Below, one piece after another: positions 14,474 to 20,718 of a stretch of DNA of 20,718 bases (position 1 is the stretch's first letter; each line of letters begins with the position of its first letter). Source of the stretch: CAZEMR01 sp964513465 (GTDB lineage Bacteria > Bacteroidota > Ignavibacteria > Kapaibacteriales > UBA2268); assembly GCA_964513465.1 (NCBI GenBank), contig CAZEMR010000053.1:1-20718 (forward strand). Reading direction: 5' to 3'. Both the position numbers and the translations under genes were made by a program. The notes under the pieces were generated by a model. The model was not told the DNA's origin, did not search any database, and worked only from the letters and a program-made list of their open reading frames with translations.

Positions 14474-16414
14474 TCAGAATTTATATTTAATTCCAAGCAA
14501 AAATTCCAGCCGGCGGATCGACCACGAGGCGTCGCCGGTCAGATCGCCGGGGTAATATATATATTTCGCTTCGCCGAAGGCATGAATTCGGTAATTGATC
14601 GGATAATTCACTCCCGCTCCGGCAAACAGACCGAAATTCAGCGAATTGAGCGATTCGAGCTTTTCGGGATAGCCGGCCTCGCGGATTTCGCGCTCGCCGT
14701 TCATAAAGGTGAAGTCCGATGGGATCAGAATACGCTTTTTGTAATCGATTGATTTGGACATGCTTATCGCCAGATTGATTCCGCCGGTAAGATAAAAATA
14801 TTCGCGCAGGTAATACTCTGCCCCGAAGTCAAGATGCGCATAATATCCCGCTATCGAGAGCATCCGCGATTCCTGATATGGCACAATCGCCGAATCCACA
14901 TGCGACCATGTGTGCGAAATAATGCTGTCCGGCGCACTCAGCCAGCCGGAGTAGCTGTTCAGCGAGAGCCGCCCGGACAATTGCCATCGAAGATCGAGCC
15001 GCCGCCCGTAATAAAGACCAAATCCGCCGTTGAGCGCAGTGATGTCGTCGAATGTCCCGGGTGCGGCAATCGGGCCGGTCTGCGAGAATCCCGCATTGTG
15101 CATATTAATCGCAAAGCTTCCGAAAGCGCCGATCGAATTGAGGCCGTCGGTGTAGCATTCCTCGGGGCCGGACTGGAAATTCAGCACATATTCGTCCAGC
15201 GCGATATTATATATATAGCAAATCGTATAGTATGCCTCGTTTCCGGCCATATCCTCGGTGCGGATCACAAGCCTGCCAGGTTCGCCGAGGGCATCCGGCG
15301 CCGCGCTTACCGCCACCTGCTGGATGCCGGTTTCGTACTGTGGAATTTTGGAATTAAAATTAATCTTCTCCGCAATTTCGACGAGTTCAATGCCGCGGTC
15401 GTCCACCCGGTCGTCGCGGATTATTATATTCATTTTGCCGGGTATTGTGTCTATCGCCTCGGCCATCGGCGCGAGCGTATCCGGCTGTGGGACGTATTCG
15501 AAGAATGACTGCCCGCCCATGGTGCCATACGCGTCAAAGGCGTCCTCGCCGAATCCGAAGCCATATGAATACATTCCGAATGGATAGTACGATTCGATAA
15601 CATGAGTTCCGAACGGCACTTCGATATAAGCGATCGAATAGCGGCTGATGCCGATGCGGTGGAATATCTTCGGGTCAATTTTCCGGCGGTTGAGCGTCAT
15701 CGTCCGAATTGCGTCGTCCGGAGCCACCACATTTATATAATGCTTCCATTCGCCGTTCACCGGAGTAGCAAAGCGGTATTTATTCAAAAATTGCTGGGTG
15801 GGGCTGATCAGCAGCATCATCGGGTCGCCAATCGAATCGCCGACTTTATAGCCATGCGAATACTGCGCCACCAGCACCGGATGGCTGGCAGTCAGCTGAA
15901 CCCTGCTAGTCGGCCGCCGCTCGATATATTCTCCCGGGCCGATTGTTCCGATTAATTGATTATCCTCGAATACGCGGGTATCGGGATAATGCCCCAGCGC
16001 ACGATATGTATAATTACTGCGGCCCTCCATTTTGCCGATATAAAAATGCTTGCCCCATGACTGCACCGGAGGCATCTGCTCTACCAGATGATTGCAGGCC
16101 TGCACCCGCTCCGGGACATACGAGCACTGGTGTCCGCCGAATACGGCGATCGTTTTGTTCGATACGATATGCGAACCCGTCAGATCGCAGTTACGCCGCG
16201 AACGCGGATTGTACTTTGCCGCCACCTGATACACATCGCCGCGGTTGAGCGTAACGTCGAACGGTTTATCGGGCTGCTGGCCCTCGACTGTCTCCACCCG
16301 CGGAGTGATCGTCACGCGCGTATTATTCTCGGTAGCCACGATTGAAAATTCGGATACCAGAATAATCGAGAGCGAATAGCCCATCACCCGGTATTCCCGC
16401 CCGAGCCCACGCAT
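14474..16414 (-). CDS. IgGFc-binding-like domain plus outer-membrane beta-barrel (C-terminal piece of an interrupted gene)
   Basis: This 646-codon frame is in the same reading frame as the piece at 16427-16843, parted from it by one TAG. Residues 1-305 continue the IgGFc-binding-type domain seen in bacterial surface proteins: VSEFSIVATENNTRVTITP, GGHQCSYVPERVQACNHLVEQMPPVQSWGKHFY with its paired cysteines, and VLVAQYSHGYK. Residues 310-415 look like beta-sandwich repeats. From about 425 to the end, alternating strands ending in LEFLLGIKYKF (terminal Phe) suggest an 8-12-stranded outer-membrane barrel. On its own, from Met at 16414, it lacks a signal peptide and should not be exported. If the stop is an error or is read through, the full product of 789 codons would be a barrel-anchored surface protein. 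Binding of immunoglobulin is not implied. Confidence 0.75.
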   Translation of the reverse strand: MRGLGREYRVMGYSLSIILVSEFSIVATENNTRVTITPRVETVEGQQPDKPFDVTLNRGDVYQVAAKYNPRSRRNCDLTGSHIVSNKTIAVFGGHQCSYVPERVQACNHLVEQMPPVQSWGKHFYIGKMEGRSNYTYRALGHYPDTRVFEDNQLIGTIGPGEYIERRPTSRVQLTASHPVLVAQYSHGYKVGDSIGDPMMLLISPTQQFLNKYRFATPVNGEWKHYINVVAPDDAIRTMTLNRRKIDPKIFHRIGISRYSIAYIEVPFGTHVIESYYPFGMYSYGFGFGEDAFDAYGTMGGQSFFEYVPQPDTLAPMAEAIDTIPGKMNIIIRDDRVDDRGIELVEIAEKINFNSKIPQYETGIQQVAVSAAPDALGEPGRLVIRTEDMAGNEAYYTICYIYNIALDEYVLNFQSGPEECYTDGLNSIGAFGSFAINMHNAGFSQTGPIAAPGTFDDITALNGGFGLYYGRRLDLRWQLSGRLSLNSYSGWLSAPDSIISHTWSHVDSAIVPYQESRMLSIAGYYAHLDFGAEYYLREYFYLTGGINLAISMSKSIDYKKRILIPSDFTFMNGEREIREAGYPEKLESLNSLNFGLFAGAGVNYPINYRIHAFGEAKYIYYPGDLTGDASWSIRRLEFLLGIKYKF

Positions 16415-16426
16415 CGGCAGCCCGAG

Positions 16427-16843
16427 CTAGGCGTCGGTCGTCTGAAATCGGCGGCTTAGGCCATATACCGAGATCGGGTTGTCGGACGTCACATGAATGC
16501 CATGATCTACTTCGATGACTTCGCTGGTAACGATCTGAGCCGAGGGGTCGAGTTTGACGTTTTCGACTGTGCCGCCGGGCAGCGAAAGCTCTTTTTTATA
16601 TCCCAGAGCGGGGATTTCTATGGTAACTTTTGCGTCCTTATCGCCCGTAATAAACAGCTCGAGCATCAGGTCATTCGGAGAGTCCTGCTTGGATTTTTCC
16701 TGAAAATTGCGCATAAAGCATAGCCAGAACTCCTTGCCCTCGGAGTTCTTAACCGTCATGCTGTCCTGCCTCGCCGGCTGAGCAAACGCCGCCGTTGCGC
16801 AGATGACAAGCAAAATTATTCCGGAATAAATAAATTTTTTCAT
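16427..16843 (-). CDS. N-terminal piece of the interrupted IgGFc-binding-like/barrel gene
   Basis: This 138-residue piece begins with a clear signal peptide (MKKFIYSGIILLVICATAAFAQ) followed by the start of an IgGFc-binding-like domain: GKEFWLCFMRNFQ, LELFITGDKDAKVTIEIP and HGIHVTSDNPISVYGLSRRFQTTDA. It then stops at TAG (16427-16429). The next codons, LGLPMRGLGREYRVMGYS, continue the same domain in the same frame. In relatives this motif reads, from memory, TTDAYLALP, so a Tyr codon has become TAG. As annotated this would give a short secreted fragment with no outer-membrane anchor. Its ATG overlaps the stop of the upstream gene (ATGA), which implies translational coupling. Confidence 0.8.
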   Translation of the reverse strand: MKKFIYSGIILLVICATAAFAQPARQDSMTVKNSEGKEFWLCFMRNFQEKSKQDSPNDLMLELFITGDKDAKVTIEIPALGYKKELSLPGGTVENVKLDPSAQIVTSEVIEVDHGIHVTSDNPISVYGLSRRFQTTDA

Positions 16844-17649
16844 CTAATATACATAAAATTAGTTCGATATACTCCGGATTCGGTTTTCATTATTACCACA
16901 TACATCCCCATGGACATCCTCAGAATATCCGGCTCGAAATAGAGCGTGTATTTCCCGCGCGCGAGTTCGATTTTTTCCTGTCCCTCCTGCGAATTCCCTT
17001 CCGAATCGATGATATGATACCTCAGGCGGTCGTTTTCGCCTGGGATTTGCTGGATTTTTTCGCCCGCGAGATTATATATATAAAAGCTGACATCTGTGGT
17101 TTTCGAAATGCTGAAAGGAATGCGCGCCTCGTAGCCGAATGGATTAGGATAGCAAAGCCCGATATTCTCCGGAAAGGTCTGCTGCACTGGCGATCCGGGG
17201 ATTGTGATAAGCGCCGAATCGGGCAGATCAGATACGATTTCGCCATTGATTTTTACGTATTCGACCACCAGCCACGTCAGCGTATCAGGTCCGGCCAGCC
17301 CCTCGAGATTAATCGCGAAAAGCTCTCCGGCCCCGGCCGATAAATCCCCGCAGGCGACGGTCAGTGCGGCGCGCTCGGGAATGCTCAGATCCGTCGAATA
17401 CTGCGGCGGATCGCACTGCATAAGATACTGCGTTCCGGCAGCCACTGATTTTATGTGGAGCATTACTCCGCTGTAGCGCAAGCCGATCTCGAGTTCTCCG
17501 CCTTCGGATTCGTTCAGATCGGCATACACGGGAATGCGATAGTCAATACCGCGCACCAGAGTGGTATCATTGATATTGATATTGATTTCCGCCCGGATAC
17601 CGCTCGCAGCGGCGAAAAACAGCAGAAGATATATTAATCGCCGGAACAC
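16840..17649 (-). CDS. Secreted cohesin-like domain protein with T9SS-type C-terminal sorting domain
   Basis: The 269-residue exported protein has a signal peptide (1-20, LIYLLLFFAAASGIRA). Residues about 22-150 have the pattern of a cohesin-like beta-sandwich (LVRGIDYRIPVYADL, GLRYSGVMLHIKSVAAG, a central GDLSAGAGELFAINLEG). Residues about 163-269 resemble a type IX secretion C-terminal domain: CYPNPFGYEARIPFSI, VSFYIYNLAGEKI, and a final GMYVVIMKTESGVYRTNFMYIR. The protein is thus probably passed through T9SS and attached at the cell surface. The start is GTG, directly after an in-frame TGA-ATC-GAA, with no ATG in frame. Its TGA overlaps the ATG of the IgGFc/barrel gene, so the two products are made together and may act together. 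No T9SS machinery genes lie here. Confidence 0.8.
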   Translation of the reverse strand: MFRRLIYLLLFFAAASGIRAEINININDTTLVRGIDYRIPVYADLNESEGGELEIGLRYSGVMLHIKSVAAGTQYLMQCDPPQYSTDLSIPERAALTVACGDLSAGAGELFAINLEGLAGPDTLTWLVVEYVKINGEIVSDLPDSALITIPGSPVQQTFPENIGLCYPNPFGYEARIPFSISKTTDVSFYIYNLAGEKIQQIPGENDRLRYHIIDSEGNSQEGQEKIELARGKYTLYFEPDILRMSMGMYVVIMKTESGVYRTNFMYIR

Positions 17650-17746
17650 TTCGATTCATCCCATGATTTAAAAATAATTAGGCAAATATACCAACACTCA
17701 GCGAGACTTTCAAAATTTGGCTGAATTATCCAAAATATTAGCCCGA

Positions 17747-19012
17747 TCAGGTCTTCTGTTTTTTCTTCTTTGCGGCGGGGAATAATATATTATTGAGTAT
17801 CAATCTGTATCCCGGAGAGCTTTTGAACAGATCGAGTTCGGTCGGCGGATCGCCCACAGCGTGGCGATAATCCTCGGGGTCGTGACCGCCATACCAGGTG
17901 AATGTGCCGCGGCCGATGATGCCATGTATATATTTAACCTCATCGGTGCCCTCGCGCTTGGCCAGCTTTATGACCGATTTTTTGATCAGATTTTCGTGAA
18001 ATGCGGTGGTCTGGCCAAGAAATCCGTGAATGATATTCACATGGCATTGCGTGAGCATCGTCGGCACCGGATCGTATTTGGCCGAAAATTCGAAAAGCGT
18101 GAAATAATCAGCATCCGGATTGTCAAGACTTGTCGGGCCCACGTCAATAGTCGAGAATTCGTATTCGTAGGGGTCCATCTTAAGCTGAAAATCCTCGAAG
18201 GCATATGTATTGTCATAATTCAGCTTCTGGTTGGCGTTCGGATCGGCCGGGTCGCCGTCGAACATGGATTCGCAGATATCAACATTCATCGCGGCCATGG
18301 CGATGTCGTAAGTGTCTGTGGCGCTGCACATTGCGAACATAAAGCCACCATCCTCGACGTACTGGTGGATTTTTAGCGCCACCGCCTTTTTGAGTTCGGA
18401 TACTTTATTGAATCCCAGCTTGCGGGCCATGCTCTCGTTGAGCGCCTGCTGCTGGATATACCAGGGCTGGTTGCGAAAGCTGGCCCAGAATTTGCCATAC
18501 TGCCCGGTGAAATCCTCGTGGTGCAGATGCAGCCAGTCGTATTCGTGCAGCTTGCCCTTGATCACGTCTTCGTCCCATATTACTTCGTGATCGACCTCGG
18601 CGTACTCCAGCGCAAGGCGGACAGCGTCGTCCCAGGGCTGAGATCCCGGCGGCGCATAGACCGCGATTTTAGGCGCTTTCTCGAGAATTACCACATCCAT
18701 ATTCACACCGTCGGCCTGTACTTCCGAATATATCGACGATGCGGTGCCGGGCGAGATATTCTCGAACCCAATCCCGCGGATGCGGCATTCGGCGGCCACT
18801 GCGTCTGAATATTCCATCATAAACGAGCCGCCGCGATAGTTCAACAGCCAGTCCACCTTCTGGCCACGTGTCAGATTCCAGTAGACAAGGCCGTATGCCT
18901 TCAGGTGATTAGACTGCGATAAATCCATAGGAATCAATATTTTCTGTGCGGCTGCGCTTGATCCGAGCGCGATAATTGCGATAGCAATAATTATATAGCG
19001 GGCAAATTTCAT
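17747..19012 (-). CDS. Exported Bacteroidota protein of the family mislabelled 'asparagine synthetase B'
   Basis: This 421-residue protein has a signal peptide (MKFARYIIIAIAIIALGSSAAAQ, cut near 23). It matches from memory a conserved Bacteroidota family often given the name asparagine synthetase B: KILIPMDLSQSNHLKAYGLVYW, VDWLLNYRGGSFMMEY, the central LHHEDFTGQYGKF and MCSATDTYDIA, and the C-terminal TFTWYGGHDPEDYRHAVGDPPTELDL and PGYRLILNNILFPA. No Cys-initiated glutaminase domain and no ATP-pyrophosphatase loop are present, and an exported location does not suit asparagine synthesis. The C-terminal motif recalls amidotransferase-like/ThuA-like folds, but the function is unknown. An upstream in-frame start would add 23 basic residues before the signal peptide, so the ATG at 19012 was chosen. 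Divergent from the porin gene. Confidence 0.82.
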   Translation of the reverse strand: MKFARYIIIAIAIIALGSSAAAQKILIPMDLSQSNHLKAYGLVYWNLTRGQKVDWLLNYRGGSFMMEYSDAVAAECRIRGIGFENISPGTASSIYSEVQADGVNMDVVILEKAPKIAVYAPPGSQPWDDAVRLALEYAEVDHEVIWDEDVIKGKLHEYDWLHLHHEDFTGQYGKFWASFRNQPWYIQQQALNESMARKLGFNKVSELKKAVALKIHQYVEDGGFMFAMCSATDTYDIAMAAMNVDICESMFDGDPADPNANQKLNYDNTYAFEDFQLKMDPYEYEFSTIDVGPTSLDNPDADYFTLFEFSAKYDPVPTMLTQCHVNIIHGFLGQTTAFHENLIKKSVIKLAKREGTDEVKYIHGIIGRGTFTWYGGHDPEDYRHAVGDPPTELDLFKSSPGYRLILNNILFPAAKKKKQKT

Positions 19013-19143
19013 AATTGGCTTATGCTTTCCGTATTTGTGCGAGTTGTTTACCAATCTAAAAAAACGACGCCCCCGCGCCAATATTTTATCTTGCCATATT
19101 TCATAAATATTCCGTATATTGTAATTTTACTTCGAAAATCAAA

Positions 19144-19211
19144 CTTAACGCAATCTTAACAAACTTAATTGTGTATTAACATACTTAGTCTTATTTTAAT
19201 ATTTCCTTAAA
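19144..19211 (+). promoter_or_regulatory. Helically phased TTAA-type boxes upstream of the porin
   Basis: Six-base boxes close to CTTAAC start at 19144, 19155, 19164, 19175, 19184, 19195 and 19206 (CTTAAC, CTTAAC, CTTAAT, ATTAAC, CTTAGT, TTTAAT, CTTAAA), at steps of 11, 9, 11, 9, 11 and 11 bases. They lie between the divergent 'AsnB-like' gene and the porin. CTTAAC direct repeats at 11-base steps resemble Pho boxes known from cyanobacteria and the TTAACA repeats of Bacillus PhoP, but no factor can be assigned. Confidence 0.35.
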
Positions 19212-19243
19212 TTAGTATTTGTGAAATCTTATTATTGGCAGGG

Positions 19244-20341
19244 ATGAAAAACATAATTCTGATACTTGCATTAGTACTTATGACGCAGCCGCTTAGCTCC
19301 AAAGAAGAAGAAGTTTCAAAAGGTAAATCCACACTTAATCCGACTATCCACTGCACCGCTTATCTCCACTATCGCGCGCATTATTCCCACGAAAAGAGCA
19401 ATTTTGACGATAGTGAATTCAAGATCGGCCGGGCATATTTCGGCGTAAAAAATCAAATCACCCCATACCTGAAATTCCGCATCACACTTGACGTTTACGA
19501 AGATGACGACGGCATCGAAGAGCGCCTGAAATATTTATATGCAGCCTTCCATATCCCGGACTTCGCGTTCTGGAACGATAGCTGGGTCGAATTCGGCCTG
19601 AGCCACACCCCCTGGCTCATGTTCGAGCAAAACGTTAACTACTACCGTATGCAGGGCACTATGTTCATGGAGCGCGCCGGCATATTCAACTCCGCTGATT
19701 TCGGCTTCAACTGGCAGGGCCTCATCGGCGGCAAAATGAGCGAGGACTACCGGGAAAACGTCAACTCCAAGCTCCCGGGCCGCTATGGCAGCTTCTCGCT
19801 GGGTTTTTTCAATGGCGCGGGATACAGCGTGCTCGAGAATAACCCCAACAAAACTTTACAGAGCCGCGTGACGCTGCGACCGCTGCCAGACATCGTCCCC
19901 GGCCTGCAGCTATCATGGTCCGGCATATTCGGCCAGGGCAATCTGAATGAAAAATTCGAAAAAAGCCCCAACTGGGAGCTCAACGCAGGCATGCTCAGCT
20001 ATGAGAATGAATTTATTACACTTACGGGCCAGGTCATGGCCGGCCAGGGCGACCGCAAAGGCAAAATCGTCGACGACAACGGCAATTCGATCGACTACTC
20101 CGGATACTCCTTATTCGGCGAAACCCGCATTGGCCGCCACTTCAAGCTGATGGCACGCTATGATTATTTCAATCCCGAGCGCATGAAGGATAAATACGCC
20201 TACCGCATGATGATAGCAGGCATCGGCTATGATTTCTACAAGCGGAATATGCTGCTGCTCGATTTTCAGAATATGATCGGCACCGCAACGGATATTTACC
20301 CGGAAACTTCAGTCACACTGACTACCCAGATCAATTTTTGA
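19244..20341 (+). CDS. Outer-membrane porin, phosphate-selective porin O/P-like
   Basis: This 365-residue outer-membrane beta-barrel protein has an N-terminal signal peptide (MKNIILILALVLMTQPLSSK). The mature part shows alternating amphipathic strands: FKIGRAYFGVKNQITPYLKFRITLDVYED, GSFSLGFFNGAGYS, LQSRVTLRPLPDIVPGLQLSWSG, FKLMARYDYFNPE, and the final strand TSVTLTTQINF with C-terminal Phe. The overall pattern resembles the Bacteroidota porin O/P family, a weak assignment made from memory; the substrate is not shown. The ATG at 19244 is preferred to a TTG nine bases upstream because it directly starts the signal peptide. Upstream are phased TTAA boxes that could be the regulatory region; downstream is a strong terminator. 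It is a single-gene transcript. Confidence 0.82.
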   Translation: MKNIILILALVLMTQPLSSKEEEVSKGKSTLNPTIHCTAYLHYRAHYSHEKSNFDDSEFKIGRAYFGVKNQITPYLKFRITLDVYEDDDGIEERLKYLYAAFHIPDFAFWNDSWVEFGLSHTPWLMFEQNVNYYRMQGTMFMERAGIFNSADFGFNWQGLIGGKMSEDYRENVNSKLPGRYGSFSLGFFNGAGYSVLENNPNKTLQSRVTLRPLPDIVPGLQLSWSGIFGQGNLNEKFEKSPNWELNAGMLSYENEFITLTGQVMAGQGDRKGKIVDDNGNSIDYSGYSLFGETRIGRHFKLMARYDYFNPERMKDKYAYRMMIAGIGYDFYKRNMLLLDFQNMIGTATDIYPETSVTLTTQINF

Positions 20342-20371
20342 TCGCCATAAATATATATATTACAATATGTT

Positions 20372-20399
20372 GCCGCCGCTCACACCGGCGGCTTTTTTT
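20372..20399 (+). terminator. Rho-independent terminator after the porin gene
   Basis: gccgccg (20372-20378) pairs with cggcggc (20386-20392) around a seven-base loop, followed by seven T. It lies 30 bases after the porin stop. Its T-run overlaps the TAA stop of the convergent histidine kinase, so it may also shape the end of that transcript. Confidence 0.9.
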
Positions 20400-20718
20400 A
20401 TTCCATAACCGGCAGATCCACCGTAAATGTCGTGCCCCTGCCAAGCTCGCTTTCGACCTCGATATCGCCGCCCAACTTGCGGGCGCATTCCTGAGCTATG
20501 GTTAGCCCAAGCCCGATTCCGCCTACCGTTTCGACATTTTTCCCGCGATGAAACGGATCGAACATATACTTTATATCATCAGCCGCAATACCCGAACCGT
20601 TATCTTTCACTTTTGTAATTATTCTATCACCCAATATTTTTTGGCTGATGTGAATTTCGCTTCCGGCCGGAGAGAATTTCACTGCATTAGAAAGCAAATT
20701 CCTGAAAATATGTATCAA
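20398..20718 (-). CDS. Histidine kinase, C-terminal ATPase domain (5' end outside the window)
   Basis: Only the last 106 codons are present; the frame continues past the right edge, so the first visible codon (TTG at 20718) is probably internal. The HATPase_c domain is clear: N box FRNLLSNAVKFSP, G1 KDNGSGIAADDI, F box YMFDPFHRG, and G2 GGIGLGLTIAQECARKLGG, then the closing GRGTTFTVDLPV. The kinase passes phosphate to a response regulator that cannot be seen. The subfamily cannot be told without the sensor half. It is convergent with the porin and shares the terminator region. Its nearness to a porin with possible Pho-like boxes does not prove a link. Confidence 0.92.
   Translation of the reverse strand: MIHIFRNLLSNAVKFSPAGSEIHISQKILGDRIITKVKDNGSGIAADDIKYMFDPFHRGKNVETVGGIGLGLTIAQECARKLGGDIEVESELGRGTTFTVDLPVME

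Noticed and set aside
14834..15508. 224-codon frame antisense to the IgGFc/barrel gene
   Set aside because: Arg/His-rich, low-plausibility translation over a convincing coding frame on the other strand; no start signal.
16427..16429. Amber codon recoded as an amino acid genome-wide
   Set aside because: TAG ends the CoADR-like gene, era and the histidine kinase at sensible family lengths, so it is a normal stop here.
19140..19167. TAAGTTTG on the minus strand (twice) as -7 elements for the 'AsnB-like' gene
   Set aside because: The -7 match is exact, but no TTG/TTTG lies at the -33 distance, and the matches arise from the repeated CTTAA boxes.

Overview
The window looks like a scaffold from a draft or metagenome-derived genome of the Bacteroidota/Chlorobi (FCB) superphylum. 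Four things support this: a DUF3098 protein, a protein with a type IX secretion (T9SS)-like C-terminal domain, an exported protein of the Bacteroidota family commonly mislabelled 'asparagine synthetase B', and a TAnnTTTG-type promoter. Coding DNA is GC-rich at third positions, while intergenic DNA is strongly AT-rich and often contains TATATATA. The class cannot be fixed from this sequence; an Ignavibacteria/Kapabacteria-like lineage is a guess. A run of 100 N flanked by two copies of the same 55 bases marks an assembly join.

Layout. Positions 164-3103 (+): a CoA-disulfide-reductase/rhodanese fusion and glutamyl-tRNA reductase (hemA). Positions 3142-10554 (all -), in order of transcription: rsmI, ade, dut, a TauE/SafE-type permease (broken by the assembly gap) and fmt, then after 113 bases pfkA, a DUF1844 protein and nadK. 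Positions 10749-13786 (+): the DUF3098 membrane protein with its own terminator, era, and a membrane sensor histidine kinase. Positions 13803-19012 (-), in order of transcription: the 'asparagine synthetase B'-like exported protein, a cohesin-like protein with a T9SS-like tail, an IgGFc-binding-domain/outer-membrane-barrel gene cut by an in-frame TAG, and ccmB. Positions 19244-20341 (+): an outer-membrane porin and its terminator. The right edge holds the 3' end of another histidine kinase (-). No gene-free stretch exceeds 300 bases; the longest (19013-19243) carries an unusual series of helically phased TTAA boxes. No tRNA, rRNA, CRISPR array, IS element or attachment site was recognised.

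Most genes are housekeeping: tetrapyrrole synthesis, NADP supply, glycolysis, initiator-tRNA formylation, dUTP removal, adenine salvage and rRNA modification/assembly. The accessory part is 13.8-20.7 kb, which encodes envelope and surface functions. The observations most worth following are the amber-interrupted adhesin/barrel gene, the phased TTAA boxes before the porin, the repeat-bearing basic tail on RsmI, and the assembly gap in the TauE gene, where a family-conserved segment also seems to be missing.
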